The position numbers and the translations under genes were made by a program. This document shows, in pieces, positions 1 through 9,322 of a DNA stretch of 40,091 nucleotides (the stretch's first letter is position 1; every line of letters begins with the position of its first letter). This DNA comes from Synergistaceae bacterium (GTDB lineage: Bacteria > Synergistota > Synergistia > Synergistales > Synergistaceae): assembly GCA_030533085.1 (NCBI GenBank), contig JAUNJZ010000023.1:1-40091 (forward strand), given 5' to 3'. A model generated the notes under the pieces. The model was not told the origin of the DNA, did no database searches, and saw only the letters and a program-made list of their open reading frames with translations.

Positions 1-51
1 CGAGCGCGTAGTGGACTTTCACCACCTAGTTGTTGACCATGCCGGGCGCAC
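1..51 (-). mobile_element. 5' end of a group II intron inserted in the glycerate kinase gene
   Basis: Read on the minus strand from position 51, the sequence begins with GTGCGCCCGGCATGG and continues with GGTGGTGAAAGTCCAC. This matches the 5' boundary (GUGCG) and early domain I of bacterial group II introns as I know them. The homology to glycerate kinase starts exactly at 52, so 51/52 is the intron-exon junction. The rest of the intron, including any reverse transcriptase, lies outside the window. It is antisense to the kinase gene, so it could not splice from the kinase mRNA. An assembly join at a multicopy intron is the alternative. Confidence 0.72.
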
Positions 52-927
52 GAGATGGCCGCCTGCGCGGGGCTTCCGCTCGCAGGCGACAGCTGCGACG
101 CCGCGCTGACAACGACATTCGGCGTCGGCGAGCTGATGCTGGACGCAGCGCGCGCGGGCTGCCGTCATATTATCATGGGGCTTGGCGGAAGCGCCACGAA
201 TGACGGCGGCTGCGGCTGTGCCGCGGCTCTCGGAGCGGTATTCACCGACGAGGCGGGAGAGAGCTTCGTGCCTGTCGGCGGCACGCTTTCAAAGCTCGCC
301 GGCATCGACCTTTCAGGGATAGCTCCGGAGCTGAGGGATATAAGGATAACGACCATGTGCGACATTAACAACCCGCTCACGGGTGAGAATGGCGCGGCAT
401 ACGTATTCGCCCCTCAGAAGGGGGCGGCCGCTGAGGCGCTGCCGCTGCTTGACGCGAGGCTGCGCCGTCTCGCGGAGGTCGCGGCGCGCGACCTTTCCGC
501 CGACTGCGCGGATATGCCGGGGGCCGGCGCGGCAGGGGGCATGGGCTTCGGAATGAGGGCTTTCTTCGGCTCGGAGCTGAAAATGGGAATAGATACCGTC
601 CTCGATACAGTGGGCTTCGACGAGCTGGCGCGCGGCTCGGATATGATATTCACCGGCGAGGGGCGCATAGACCGGCAGAGCCTCGGCGGCAAGGTCGTGA
701 TCGGAGTGGCGCGCCGCGCCGCAAAGTTTGCCGTGCCTGTCGTCGCCGTGGTCGGAGATATAGGCGACGATATCGAGCGCGCCTATGACGAGGGGGTCAG
801 CGCCATATTCAGTATCAACCGCGTCGCAGTTCCCTACAGTCAGGCAAAGCTACGCGCGAGAGAAGACATTTATCTGACGATGGACAATATCATGCGTTTC
901 GTGGGCACGATCGAGGGACGCGGCTGA
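52..927 (+). CDS. Glycerate kinase, 3' part only (interrupted by intron)
   Basis: This is the C-terminal part (about 291 residues) of a type I glycerate kinase (PF02595 family, usually 370-385 aa), which phosphorylates glycerate with ATP. The family motifs GLGGSATNDGGCG and GEGRIDRQSLGGK are present near the middle and C-terminus. In the intact family the text before the first visible methionine reads IEMAA; here the codon at 52-54 gives the E and 55-57 the M, so the ATG at 55 is an internal methionine and not a real start. In frame, an intron-derived stop occurs at 34-36. About 85 N-terminal residues are missing, so the protein is probably not functional unless the upstream part is supplied elsewhere. 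A strong hairpin terminator follows the stop. Confidence 0.85.
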   Translation, partial: EMAACAGLPLAGDSCDAALTTTFGVGELMLDAARAGCRHIIMGLGGSATNDGGCGCAAALGAVFTDEAGESFVPVGGTLSKLAGIDLSGIAPELRDIRITTMCDINNPLTGENGAAYVFAPQKGAAAEALPLLDARLRRLAEVAARDLSADCADMPGAGAAGGMGFGMRAFFGSELKMGIDTVLDTVGFDELARGSDMIFTGEGRIDRQSLGGKVVIGVARRAAKFAVPVVAVVGDIGDDIERAYDEGVSAIFSINRVAVPYSQAKLRAREDIYLTMDNIMRFVGTIEGRG

Positions 928-938
928 GAGACGAAAAG

Positions 939-959
939 GGGCGCGGATATTCCGCGCCC
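939..959 (+). terminator. Rho-independent terminator after glycerate kinase
   Basis: A perfect 9-bp stem (GGGCGCGGA / TCCGCGCCC) with a 3-nt loop is followed by a T-rich stretch to 980. It sits between two convergent genes and may also serve iorB on the other strand, where the T run is only CCCCTTTTC. Confidence 0.8.
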
Positions 960-981
960 GCCGTTCTTTTTATTTTTTCCC

Positions 982-1560
982 TCACTGAGCAAGTCCGGCT
1001 TTGAAGGCGGCCAGATTCAGCTCCAGCAGCTTTGGCGGGATCAGCTCTTTCAAAACGGAGTCCCAATCCAGTTCTTCAAGCCCCATAGCCTTGACGAGCG
1101 CCCCCAGCAGCACGATATTCTGCGCCTTGATATTTCCCAGAGACTCAGCTATCTCTCCGGCGTTGAAGGCTTTCGTATTTGCAACGGCGGCTTTCAGCTT
1201 TTCCGTCACGCCGTCGGGATATGTCGCGGCTCCGGTGAGAACCGGCAGCGAATAGATCTCGAAGTCGTTGACGACCAGCGTTCCGCCCTTTTTCAGATAG
1301 CGCAGCCAGCGGGCCGCCTCTACCTTTTCAAAGGCGACCAACACGTCTGCTTCCCCCTCCGGCACTACGGGAGAGGCGACGCTTGAGCCATAGCGCACAT
1401 GCGTGGTGACGCTTCCGCCGCGCTGGCTCATGCCGTGTATCTCCGACATTTTCACATCGTAACCCTTACGCGCCAGCCCTTCGGAGAGAATTTTCGAGGC
1501 GAGTATGGTCCCCTGCCCGCCGACTCCTACAAGAAGAATGCTTCTGGTATCCTTATCCAT
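982..1560 (-). CDS. iorB: Indolepyruvate:ferredoxin oxidoreductase, beta subunit
   Basis: This is the gamma-type domain subunit of IorAB, the thiamine-PP and Fe-S enzyme that oxidatively decarboxylates aryl pyruvates (from Trp, Phe, Tyr) to aryl-acetyl-CoA while reducing ferredoxin. The N-terminus has GVGGQGTILASKIL, the typical glycine-rich start of this domain, followed by SEIHGMSQRGGSVTTHVR, the family signature. An upstream GTG at 1569 overlaps iorA by 8 bp. I chose the ATG at 1560 because GGAGG lies 9 nt before it, giving 192 aa, whereas the GTG has no spaced ribosome site. The iorA stop codon (TAG, 1562-1564) lies within that ribosome site spacer, so translation is likely coupled. Confidence 0.93.
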   Translation of the reverse strand: MDKDTRSILLVGVGGQGTILASKILSEGLARKGYDVKMSEIHGMSQRGGSVTTHVRYGSSVASPVVPEGEADVLVAFEKVEAARWLRYLKKGGTLVVNDFEIYSLPVLTGAATYPDGVTEKLKAAVANTKAFNAGEIAESLGNIKAQNIVLLGALVKAMGLEELDWDSVLKELIPPKLLELNLAAFKAGLAQ

Positions 1561-1561
1561 G

Positions 1562-3322
1562 CTATTCACCCTCCTTCGAGATGGCCTTTTTCGGGCATAT
1601 CTGCATACAGACCGTGCAGCCGTTGCAGGAGTCGCGGTCTATATATATCCTCCCGCCCCGGAAGTTGAGGGCGGGGCAGCCGGCCTTGAGACAAAGCCTG
1701 CATTTTACGCATTTTTCCTCGTCAACGCGGCACTTCATAGCGGCGCGTTTTTTTACGACCTCCTTGATAAGGGCGCAGGGAGAGGTCGTGATTATCACGA
1801 AAGGCTCTGCCGCTTCATAGCCGGCGCGCACTGCCTCCCGCGTCGCCGTGAGGTCGTATGGATCTATCAGCCGAATATTTTCTTCCTTCACGCCGCAGGC
1901 GGCGCAGAGAGCGCGCAGGTCAACCTGATGCGTCGGCTCGCCCATCAGAGTGCGCCCGGTTCCGGGATTCTCCTGATGACCCGTCATGGCCGTGATGCGG
2001 TTGTCGAGAATATTTATGACTATGGGGGCCTTATTTACTACCGCGTCGATGAGTCCGGTTATTCCGGAATGGAAGAATGTGGAATCACCGATGACGGCAA
2101 ATACCTTTTCCTTTCTTCCGGCGCGCCCGACGGCCTTGCGGAAGCCCACTCCGGCTGAAATGCTCGCCCCCATGCATATTACGGAGTCCGTAACGGAGAG
2201 CGGGGGAACGATCCCCAGCGTATAACAGCCTATATCTCCAGTCACCACGATATCTTTATATTTGCCCACCTCGTAGAAAAAGCCGCGGTGCGTACAGCCT
2301 GCGCAGAGCACCGGAGGGCGCGGCGGTATCTCGGCCTCTATCGCGTAGCCGCCGCTTTCGGCGCTGTCAGGGAAAAAGGCGCGGCGAATGACCTCTGGGG
2401 TCAGCTCGTCCACCCAGGGAAGTTTCTCGCGTCCGACGCAGGCTATCCCCAGCGATTTGACGAAGTCCTCTATATAGGGCTCGTTTTCCTCAATGACGTA
2501 GAGATTACCGACGGAGGCGGCGAAATCGCGAATCTTTTTCTCCGGCAGCGGCCATGTGAAGCCCAGCTTGAGATATGAGGCCGTATCCCCGAATACCTCC
2601 CTCGCGTGATTATAGGCGACTCCGCTCGTGATGACTCCTACATTGCCGCCGCGCTCCACGCGGTTCAGCGGCGTATTCTCGCTGAAATTTTTCAGCGCGG
2701 CGATGCGCTCTTCCATCAGATATTTGCGCTTCTTCGCGTTGGCGGGGGCCATAACATACTTGCCCATATCTTTCTTATAGGGGCGCACCGGAATCTCCGC
2801 GCGCTCCCCCGTCTCGACGAGCGTCTTGCTGTGGCAGATGCGGGTCGTCAGCCTGAAAAGCACAGGAGTGTCAAATTTCTCCGATATTTCAAAGGCCTCT
2901 TTTATGAAATCAAGACATTCCTGACTGTTCGACGGCTCCAACATCGCGATTTTCGCGTGAGAGGCATAAAAACGGTTATCCTGCTCGTTCTGCGAGCTGA
3001 AAAGGCCGGGGTCGTCGGCGGAGACCACTACAAGCGCCCCGTTCACCCCGGTATAGGCCAGAGTGAAGAGCGGGTCTGCCGCTACATTGAGGCCGACATG
3101 CTTCATCGCGGCAAGAGACCTCGCCCCGGCGATTGAGGCTCCGGCCGCCGCTTCCAGCGCGACCTTCTCGTTAGTTGACCATTCTGAATAGATATCGCCG
3201 TAAAGGGCGAGATTTTCCAGAATTTCGGTTGACGGCGTCCCAGGATAGGCCGCCGCGAAATGAAGCCCTCCCTCCCACGCGCCGCGGGCAACGGCTTCGT
3301 TGCCGGTCATAATTTTTTTCAT
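1562..3322 (-). CDS. iorA: Indolepyruvate:ferredoxin oxidoreductase, alpha subunit
   Basis: The catalytic subunit (586 aa, about the usual length) of the cytoplasmic enzyme that oxidises indolepyruvate and related 2-keto acids with ferredoxin as acceptor. The order is: a pyrimidine-binding thiamine domain at the N-terminus (AYPGTPSTEILE), a middle domain, a TPP-binding domain (CAGCTHRGFFYEV and later GDIGCYTLG) and a C-terminal pair of 4Fe-4S motifs (CVKCRLCLKAGCP and CNGCTVCMQICP). The ATG at 3322 is preceded by GGGGG at 7 nt. A terminator hairpin of the upstream pssA operon lies just before it, so iorAB either has a promoter in this short gap or depends on read-through. The role in fermentative amino-acid catabolism is family knowledge. 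Confidence 0.95.
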   Translation of the reverse strand: MKKIMTGNEAVARGAWEGGLHFAAAYPGTPSTEILENLALYGDIYSEWSTNEKVALEAAAGASIAGARSLAAMKHVGLNVAADPLFTLAYTGVNGALVVVSADDPGLFSSQNEQDNRFYASHAKIAMLEPSNSQECLDFIKEAFEISEKFDTPVLFRLTTRICHSKTLVETGERAEIPVRPYKKDMGKYVMAPANAKKRKYLMEERIAALKNFSENTPLNRVERGGNVGVITSGVAYNHAREVFGDTASYLKLGFTWPLPEKKIRDFAASVGNLYVIEENEPYIEDFVKSLGIACVGREKLPWVDELTPEVIRRAFFPDSAESGGYAIEAEIPPRPPVLCAGCTHRGFFYEVGKYKDIVVTGDIGCYTLGIVPPLSVTDSVICMGASISAGVGFRKAVGRAGRKEKVFAVIGDSTFFHSGITGLIDAVVNKAPIVINILDNRITAMTGHQENPGTGRTLMGEPTHQVDLRALCAACGVKEENIRLIDPYDLTATREAVRAGYEAAEPFVIITTSPCALIKEVVKKRAAMKCRVDEEKCVKCRLCLKAGCPALNFRGGRIYIDRDSCNGCTVCMQICPKKAISKEGE

Positions 3323-3338
3323 AACATATCCCCCTTAT

Positions 3339-3371
3339 AAAAAAGCCCGGCTCCGCGTCTGCGGAACCGGG
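3339..3371 (-). terminator. Terminator of the gyrA-psd-pssA operon
   Basis: On the minus strand a stem CCCGGTTCCGC / GCGGAGCCGGG (with a 2-nt internal mismatch and a 4-nt loop) is followed by C and six Ts. It lies 25 nt after the pssA stop. Confidence 0.82.
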
Positions 3372-3396
3372 GAATTATCTCTTTTCAGTCCTCGGG

Positions 3397-4140
3397 TCAG
3401 TCCTTTTCCCGAGCGGAGCGTTCCCCCTCGTGTTCGAGCATTATCCACGCCGCTCCGTCAAACTTCACCAGCCCGCTTATTATATACATTACAGCCATTG
3501 CCAGAAAAGCCCTTTCTCTCAAAACGATGAAGCAAAGAATAAAAAATGTCATCAGACCGTAAAACCTGACCATATTGACATTATTCTTTTTCAGCTTCTT
3601 CGCGTTGCAGTAAGGCACAGAGCTTACCATCAGCGCGCCGACAAAGCACATCACAGTCATAGCCACCATCGGCGTTATCGGAATACGGGCTATCACTATC
3701 GAGGCGAGCGTAAGGCCGCCTGCGGGGATGGGAAGCCCCTGAAATGGCCCGGCTGGAACATGCGTAACGTTGAAGCGCGCCAGACGCAGCACGCCGCAGA
3801 GGGCGAAGAAGGAGGCCGAAAGCGGACCCGCTACGGCGCTCTCCGGGCCGATGTAGGCGTTGTAAATCAAGAAAGCAGGAGCAACGCCGAAGCTTATCGC
3901 GTCGGCCAGACTGTCAAGCTCCTCGCCAAAGGAGCTGCCGCCGCCGAGGCTGCGCGCCACGCGGCCGTCCATCACGTCAAAGAAGACCGCGAAGCATATA
4001 AGCAGCGCGGCTGGAACCAGCCGTCCGTGAGCGGTCAGAATCAGCGAAGAAACTCCGCAGAACACGCTGCCGCTCGTTATCATATTCGGTATTATCATCT
4101 TTATCGGTATATTCTTCACACGCTTATCTTTGTTCATCAT
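3397..4140 (-). CDS. pssA: CDP-diacylglycerol--serine O-phosphatidyltransferase
   Basis: A membrane enzyme that makes phosphatidylserine from CDP-diacylglycerol and serine. The 247-aa protein carries the CDP-alcohol phosphotransferase signature DG-x2-AR-x8-G-x3-D-x3-D at residues 58-80 (D58, G59, R63, G72, D76, D80), with several hydrophobic segments on both sides. The start overlaps the end of psd by 17 bp. AGGAG lies 6 nt before the ATG at 4140. The next enzyme of the pathway, Psd, is encoded directly upstream, so the pair makes phosphatidylethanolamine. The operon ends at the hairpin terminator 25 nt downstream. Confidence 0.93.
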   Translation of the reverse strand: MMNKDKRVKNIPIKMIIPNMITSGSVFCGVSSLILTAHGRLVPAALLICFAVFFDVMDGRVARSLGGGSSFGEELDSLADAISFGVAPAFLIYNAYIGPESAVAGPLSASFFALCGVLRLARFNVTHVPAGPFQGLPIPAGGLTLASIVIARIPITPMVAMTVMCFVGALMVSSVPYCNAKKLKKNNVNMVRFYGLMTFFILCFIVLRERAFLAMAVMYIISGLVKFDGAAWIMLEHEGERSAREKD

Positions 4141-4759
4141 CTTTCACTCCTATTATACTGAAACCGGCCGCGACGCGGTCGCCTATTGCGACATTAGGCC
4201 GGATTCCCCGAGGCAGATATATATCCACCTTTGAACCGAGCTTAATCATACCATATCTTTGCCCTTCGCGCACTACCTCTCCGACGCGCACGCGGCAGGC
4301 TATCCTGCGCGCCATGATACCGGCTATCTGCACCAGCAGGAAGCGCCCATACTCAGATTCAGCCCCTACGTACAAACGCTCGTTTATTTCGGATGCCTTC
4401 GGCGCTATCGCGAACCATTTTTTACCGGGGACATATTTTATATATTCCACCCTGCCCCGAACGGGAAAGCGGTTCACATGCACGTCGAAGCCGCTCATAA
4501 AAATACCTATCTTTACGGCGCGCCCTACAAACTCGTGCTCCGCCTCCTCAATCTCCACTACCCTGCCGTCGGCGGGGCTGAGAAAATCGCCCGGCGAAAG
4601 TTCGCGCTCAGGCATCCTCTCCGGGTCGCGGAAAAACCAGAGGACGAAAGAGAGCGGAAAGGCGAGCGACAGCGTCAGCCACGGAGAGATGAGCCAGCCT
4701 CCCGCCATCATGAAAACAAGCGCGCCGATAGACGGATAAGATTCCCGCGCGAGCCTCAA
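4124..4759 (-). CDS. psd: Phosphatidylserine decarboxylase proenzyme
   Basis: Decarboxylates phosphatidylserine to phosphatidylethanolamine at the inner membrane, using a pyruvoyl group made by self-cleavage. This is the short form (211 aa). Two hydrophobic stretches lie at about 11-43, then the family motifs SPADGRV (D64), FDVHVNRFP (H93) and the cleavage site KLGSKVD (G175/S176) near the C-terminus. The start is a TTG at 4759, chosen because AGGA lies 7 nt upstream, at the end of gyrA; only 3 nt separate it from the gyrA stop codon. Pairing with pssA is usual; being in one operon behind gyrA is less so. Confidence 0.93.
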   Translation of the reverse strand: MRLARESYPSIGALVFMMAGGWLISPWLTLSLAFPLSFVLWFFRDPERMPERELSPGDFLSPADGRVVEIEEAEHEFVGRAVKIGIFMSGFDVHVNRFPVRGRVEYIKYVPGKKWFAIAPKASEINERLYVGAESEYGRFLLVQIAGIMARRIACRVRVGEVVREGQRYGMIKLGSKVDIYLPRGIRPNVAIGDRVAAGFSIIGVKDDEQR

Positions 4760-4762
4760 CTG

Positions 4763-7219
4763 TTAATCCTCGTTCTCTTCGTCACGGCGGACGATGCTGA
4801 TATCCGCTACAGTATCGCCCTCGTCAAGGCTTACGATAGTGTAGCCGGTCGCGGTGCGGCTGAGCGTCGAGATCTCCTTCGCTCCGATACGCACCATGCG
4901 CCCCTTTCCGCTGATGACTATAATATCTTCATCTTCATGAACGCCCCACGCTCCGACAAGATCTCCCGTCTTCTGCGAAAGCTTCATCGCGCGCACCCCG
5001 TAACCCGCGCGGTGATGCGTTGTAAATTCACTGTAATCGGTGCGCTTGCCGATGCCGCGTTCGCTGATAAAGAGCACCTGCCGCCCGTCGGCCACTACGT
5101 CGCAGCCGACCACGCTGTCGCCATCATCCAGACGTATCCCGCGCACTCCCTGAGCCTGACGCCCCAGCGGACGGAACTCCTCTTCGCAGACCCGAAGAGT
5201 CTGCCCCTGCGCCGTCGTAAGCAGCAGCTCGTCGTCGCCGCATGTCGTGCGCACGCGCGCGATATCGTCGCCGTCGGAAATCCCCAGCACGCGCCGTCCC
5301 GCGCGCGTCAGCCCTTCAAGCTCGCCGACCGGCAGTCTCTTCGCCGTCCCCTGCTTTGTGACGAAAAAGACGAACTTCGCACCTTCGAGCATACTGTCCT
5401 TAATCGCGACGACCTTCTCATCCTTCTCCATAGTTATAATAGAGCCAATAAGCTTGCCCTTTCCGGTCTTGGGCTCCGGCAGCGAGAAGCCGCGCACTCC
5501 GAAGACGCGCCCCTTATTCGTGAAAAGATAGAGCGTTCTGTGCGTCGTCGTCGTCGCCAGAATGGAAATTTCATCCTCCGACTTCGTAGCGACACCTTTA
5601 ACGCCCTTCCCTCCCCGCTGCTGCGCGCGGTAATCGTGCAGCGGCATACGGCGGATATAGCCGTCGCGCGAAAGGGCGACGACGATCTCCTCCTCCGGGA
5701 TAAGATCCTCCTCAGCAACCTCACAGACGCCGTTTTCAATATCGGTGCGCCGCTTGTCTCCGTAAGAGGCGCGAATCTCCATCAGCTCCGACTTCACAAC
5801 GGAGTCGAGGATAAGCGGGCTGGAAAGTATGCTGTGATAGCGTTCGATATCCATCAGAAGCTGCGCCAGCTCCGAATCGAGCTTTTCGCGCTCAAGTCCG
5901 GTAAGCCGCTGCAAACGCATATCAAGGATAGCCTGAGCCTGAATCTCCGAAAATTCCAGCTCCGCGACAAGATTGTTCCTCGCCGTCGCCGCGTTGTCGG
6001 AGCCTCTGATAATCTGTATGACCCTGTCAATAACGTCAAGGGCCCTCAGCAGCCCCTCCACGATATGGCGGCGATCCTCCGCCTTGCGCAGGCGGTACTC
6101 CGTCCTCCTCCGCACCACCTCGCGGCGGTGATTCAGGAATATGAGCACCATATCCTTCAGCGGCAGCTCCTTCGTCTCTCCGTCCACAATGGCGAGATTG
6201 ATAACGCCGAAGGTGCTTTGCAGCTGCGTCCGCGTGTAAAGCTGGCGCAGCACCAGATTCGGGTCGGCGTCGCGCTGAAGCTCCACGACTATCCTCATAC
6301 CCGTCCTGTCCGACTCGTCGCGCAGGTCTGAAATGCCGTCGATGATTCCCGTCTGCACACCCTTCGCGATAGTCTCTATAAAATTGGTCTTATTGACCAT
6401 ATATGGAATTTCCGTGATGATAATGGAGCGCCTGTTCTTCTTGCCGTCCTCGATATCGACGCGGCCGCGCACCACCAGCTTGCCGCGCCCTGTGCGGTAA
6501 GCGTCTATGATACCGTCGCGCCCAAGAATAATGCCGCCGGTCGGGAAATCCGGCCCGGGCATCAGAGTCAAAAGCTCGCCCAGCTCCACATCGGGATTAT
6601 CGAGAATGGCGCAGCATACGTCTATCGCCTCGCCGAGATTGTGCGGCGGCATATTGGTCGCCATACCGACCGCGATTCCGGTGCTGCCGTTGACCAGCAG
6701 ATTCGGAATACGGGAAGGCAGCACAAGCGGCTCCTGCAAGGACTCGTCGAAGTTCGGCCCCCAGTCAACAGTCTCTTCGTTTATATCGGTCAGCATCTCC
6801 TCGCCGAGAGAATGAAGGCGCGCCTCCGTATAACGCATAGCCGCCGGCGGGTCGCCGTCTATCGAGCCGAAATTTCCCTGACCTTCCACAAGCTGATAGC
6901 GCATACTGAAATCCTGCGAGAGACGCGCCATCGTGTCGTAAATCGCGGCGTCGCCGTGCGGGTGGTACTTACCCATAGTCTCGCCGACGATACGCGCCGA
7001 CTTCTTGAAAGCCTGATTGCGGCGCAACCCCAGCTCCATCATCGCGAAAAGAATACGCCGCTGCACCGGCTTCAGTCCATCGCGCGCGTCGGGAAGGGCG
7101 CGTCCGACAATAACGCTCATAGCGTAATTGAGATAGCTCTGCTTTATTTCCTCTTCCAGCGGCAGCGGGATAACCTTGTTAATTTCGAAAAGGTTGCTCT
7201 GCTTTGAATTATGATCCAT
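4763..7219 (-). CDS. gyrA: DNA gyrase subunit A
   Basis: The breakage-reunion subunit of gyrase, which introduces negative supercoils together with GyrB (not in this window). The N-terminal winged-helix region contains the catalytic tyrosine Y130 in [10 protein letters not shown]. The C-terminal beta-pinwheel holds a GyrA box, QQRGGKG, which distinguishes it from ParC. A longer reading frame starts at 7264, but the ATG at 7219 has GGAGG at 7 nt and gives the usual N-terminus (818 aa). In the quinolone-resistance region, [12 protein letters not shown], the position equivalent to E. coli Ser83 is alanine (A91), and the Asp87 equivalent is kept (D95). First gene of an operon with psd and pssA. 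Confidence 0.97.
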   Translation of the reverse strand: MDHNSKQSNLFEINKVIPLPLEEEIKQSYLNYAMSVIVGRALPDARDGLKPVQRRILFAMMELGLRRNQAFKKSARIVGETMGKYHPHGDAAIYDTMARLSQDFSMRYQLVEGQGNFGSIDGDPPAAMRYTEARLHSLGEEMLTDINEETVDWGPNFDESLQEPLVLPSRIPNLLVNGSTGIAVGMATNMPPHNLGEAIDVCCAILDNPDVELGELLTLMPGPDFPTGGIILGRDGIIDAYRTGRGKLVVRGRVDIEDGKKNRRSIIITEIPYMVNKTNFIETIAKGVQTGIIDGISDLRDESDRTGMRIVVELQRDADPNLVLRQLYTRTQLQSTFGVINLAIVDGETKELPLKDMVLIFLNHRREVVRRRTEYRLRKAEDRRHIVEGLLRALDVIDRVIQIIRGSDNAATARNNLVAELEFSEIQAQAILDMRLQRLTGLEREKLDSELAQLLMDIERYHSILSSPLILDSVVKSELMEIRASYGDKRRTDIENGVCEVAEEDLIPEEEIVVALSRDGYIRRMPLHDYRAQQRGGKGVKGVATKSEDEISILATTTTHRTLYLFTNKGRVFGVRGFSLPEPKTGKGKLIGSIITMEKDEKVVAIKDSMLEGAKFVFFVTKQGTAKRLPVGELEGLTRAGRRVLGISDGDDIARVRTTCGDDELLLTTAQGQTLRVCEEEFRPLGRQAQGVRGIRLDDGDSVVGCDVVADGRQVLFISERGIGKRTDYSEFTTHHRAGYGVRAMKLSQKTGDLVGAWGVHEDEDIIVISGKGRMVRIGAKEISTLSRTATGYTIVSLDEGDTVADISIVRRDEENED

Positions 7220-7267
7220 ATAAATACCTCCGGGGCGCGTATCGTAAAAATAACGACACGGCAATAA

Positions 7268-7286
7268 GGCGGCGAAAGTCGCCGCC
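7268..7286 (-). other. Hairpin in the gyrA leader
   Basis: A perfect 8-bp inverted repeat (GGCGGCGA / TCGCCGCC) with a 3-nt loop lies between the predicted gyrA promoter and its ribosome site. It has no T run, so it is probably not a terminator; it could stabilise the leader. Confidence 0.5.
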
Positions 7287-7303
7287 GCTGATTCAGCTTG
7301 TCT

Positions 7304-7332
7304 ATTTTACCATAACAGAGGCATAAATGTAA
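7304..7332 (-). promoter_or_regulatory. Predicted sigma70-type promoter of gyrA
   Basis: On the minus strand TTACAT is separated by 17 nt from TAAAAT, about 85 nt before the chosen gyrA start. It lies downstream of the P-type ATPase terminator. Confidence 0.55.
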
Positions 7333-7339
7333 GAAAATA

Positions 7340-7370
7340 TCTGACAACGGGGGCAGAGAGCGTTATCAGA
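7340..7370 (-). terminator. Candidate terminator of the P-type ATPase gene
   Basis: On the minus strand TCTGATAACG pairs with CGTTGTCAGA (one G-T pair), followed by TATTTTCTT. The stem overlaps the ATPase stop codon. Confidence 0.6.
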
Positions 7371-9234
7371 CAAATTTTCTGTCATAAAGCAGAGCGGCGA
7401 TCAGCACTACAAACACCGACCCCGCGTTATGCACCAGCGCGCCGGTCGTCGGCGTCAACACTCCGCGCAGAGAAAGAGCGATTGCGGCGAAATTGATACA
7501 GAGCGACAGAGCGATACTGCATTTAATCGTTCTGATCGTCGCGTCGGATAGTCTTTTCAGATAAGGGATTTTAGCTATATCGTCGCTCATCAGGGCGATG
7601 TCTGCGGCCTCCACGGCAATATCGCTTCCCATACTTCCCATTGCAACGCCGACCTTTGCCGTTTTAAGCGCAGGGGCGTCGTTTACGCCGTCGCCAATCA
7701 TACAGACAGTCTTCCCCTCTCGCTCAAGCTGCAAAATATTATTTACCTTGTCTTCCGGCAGCAATTCCGCGCGGATTGACGTAATGCCGGCCTGCTTTGC
7801 GAAATAGTCCGCGGCTTTGCGGTTGTCCCCCGTGAGCAGCACCGTATCCGTTCCCATCTGAGACAGCCTCGCCGCCATTTCTTTAGCGTCAGGGCGCAGC
7901 ACGTCAGAGAGGGCGATCACGCCGGAGCACTGCCCGTCCGCCGCGACCAGAATTGAAGCTTTTCCCTGATTCCTTAGCATATCAAGCCTTTCCCTTACAC
8001 GGTCGGAGATAGCGATTCCATTTTGCGCCAAATATTTCTCGCTGCCGCAAAACAGCTTTTTGCCAGCAGCCTCTGCATAAATGCCTTTCCCCGCTTCCAT
8101 ACGAAAATTCTCTGCCTGTACGACAGGGAGCTTTTTATCTTTCGCATAAGCCGTTACCGCTTTGCCCAAAGGGTGTTCGCTGAAAGCTTCGGCTGCGGCG
8201 GCGAGGGCGACGAGCTCTCTTTCGCTCCCCTCAGCGGCGAATGAAATGATGTCGCTCACTTCCAGCTTACCAAAAGTAAGCGTCCCTGTCTTGTCAAAGG
8301 CGATAGTATCGACTCTGCCCATGTTTTCCAACGCTTCGCCGGACTTTATGATAACGCCCTGCTTCACCGCCTGCCCAATTGCCGCCATAATCGCGGTGGG
8401 CGTCGCCAGAACGAGCGCGCACGGGCAGAATACGACAAGGACGGTTACTGCGCGCACGACGTCTTTTGTAAAGACGTAAGCGGCAGCTGCTATAAGCAGC
8501 GCCACAGGAACTAGCCAGCTTGCCCACCTGTCCGCGATGCGCTGCATAGGGGCTTTTTTGTTTTCGGCCTCCCGCACCATTCTGATAAGCTTTTGCAGTG
8601 AGCTGTCCTCGCCTACGCCGGTCGCCCTGACGTCGATTGCCCCGAAGCGATTGATTGTTCCGCAAAAAACACGGTCGCCAGCCCCCTTATCAACCGGCAG
8701 GGACTCTCCGGTGATTACCGCCTGATCTACCGACGTATTGCCGCCGATAATCTCTCCGTCAACAGGTATCGCCTCTCCCGGAAGAACGCGCAAAATATCG
8801 TTCGCCTTTATCTCTTCGGAGGCAATCATTTCTTCCTTTCCGTCAATTATCCTGCGCCCCTGCTGCGGGGCGAGCGAAATCAGCTTTTTCAACCCCTTTC
8901 GCGCCCGCCGCACAGTCTTTTCCTCCAATATCGCGCCTATAGCCATAATAAACGCAACCTCGCCGGCCGCGAAAATATCCCCGATAGCGACTGCGGCGGC
9001 CATGGCTATAGAAATCAGAAGCGCGGAAGAAATCCTGCTGATACCGGGATTATAAATAACCCTCCATACGGCGAGATATAAAAGCGGCATTCCGCTTATC
9101 AGGACGGAAAGCCACGCAGGGTCAATCGCCGTTTTTATTCCTTTCAGTGAAAGGGCAAGGCTGATGACCAAAAAAAGACCGCTGACAACCGTCATGGGGA
9201 CTCCCGCAAGCATGTCGCTCACTTTTTTCAACAT
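7366..9234 (-). CDS. Heavy-metal P1B-type ATPase (probably Zn/Cd/Co class)
   Basis: A membrane pump that exports a transition metal with ATP. The 622-aa protein has the actuator TGES (175-178), the membrane metal-binding CPC (270-272), the phosphorylated Asp in DKTGT (D314), a SEHPLGKAV motif typical of P1B pumps, and GDGVNDAP. The C-terminus ends in a membrane segment beginning HNAGSV, which is closer to Zn/Cd-type than Cu-type pumps; substrate is inference. No N-terminal HMA domain is present; the first residues go straight into membrane segments. GGAGG lies 7 nt before the ATG. A TetR-family gene is divergent, 191 nt away, and probably controls it. Confidence 0.88.
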   Translation of the reverse strand: MLKKVSDMLAGVPMTVVSGLFLVISLALSLKGIKTAIDPAWLSVLISGMPLLYLAVWRVIYNPGISRISSALLISIAMAAAVAIGDIFAAGEVAFIMAIGAILEEKTVRRARKGLKKLISLAPQQGRRIIDGKEEMIASEEIKANDILRVLPGEAIPVDGEIIGGNTSVDQAVITGESLPVDKGAGDRVFCGTINRFGAIDVRATGVGEDSSLQKLIRMVREAENKKAPMQRIADRWASWLVPVALLIAAAAYVFTKDVVRAVTVLVVFCPCALVLATPTAIMAAIGQAVKQGVIIKSGEALENMGRVDTIAFDKTGTLTFGKLEVSDIISFAAEGSERELVALAAAAEAFSEHPLGKAVTAYAKDKKLPVVQAENFRMEAGKGIYAEAAGKKLFCGSEKYLAQNGIAISDRVRERLDMLRNQGKASILVAADGQCSGVIALSDVLRPDAKEMAARLSQMGTDTVLLTGDNRKAADYFAKQAGITSIRAELLPEDKVNNILQLEREGKTVCMIGDGVNDAPALKTAKVGVAMGSMGSDIAVEAADIALMSDDIAKIPYLKRLSDATIRTIKCSIALSLCINFAAIALSLRGVLTPTTGALVHNAGSVFVVLIAALLYDRKFV

Positions 9235-9309
9235 AACTATTCCTCCTATAGTCTCTCTGTACTCCCGCTTGCGCTAAGGCGCGAACGGTGCTACAGTAAA
9301 TATAATATT

Positions 9310-9322
9310 GAACATATTGTTC
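9310..9322. promoter_or_regulatory. Candidate TetR operator
   Basis: A palindrome GAACA-TAT-TGTTC lies in the 191-nt gap between the divergent ATPase and TetR genes. A partial copy (GAACAATTC) occurs at 9388-9396, close to the tetR ribosome site. Its position fits control of both genes; binding is inference. Confidence 0.5.

Noticed and set aside
4259-6331. 690-aa open frame on the plus strand
   Set aside because: It lies antisense to psd and gyrA, which have clear family motifs; GC-rich codon use opens the opposite frame.
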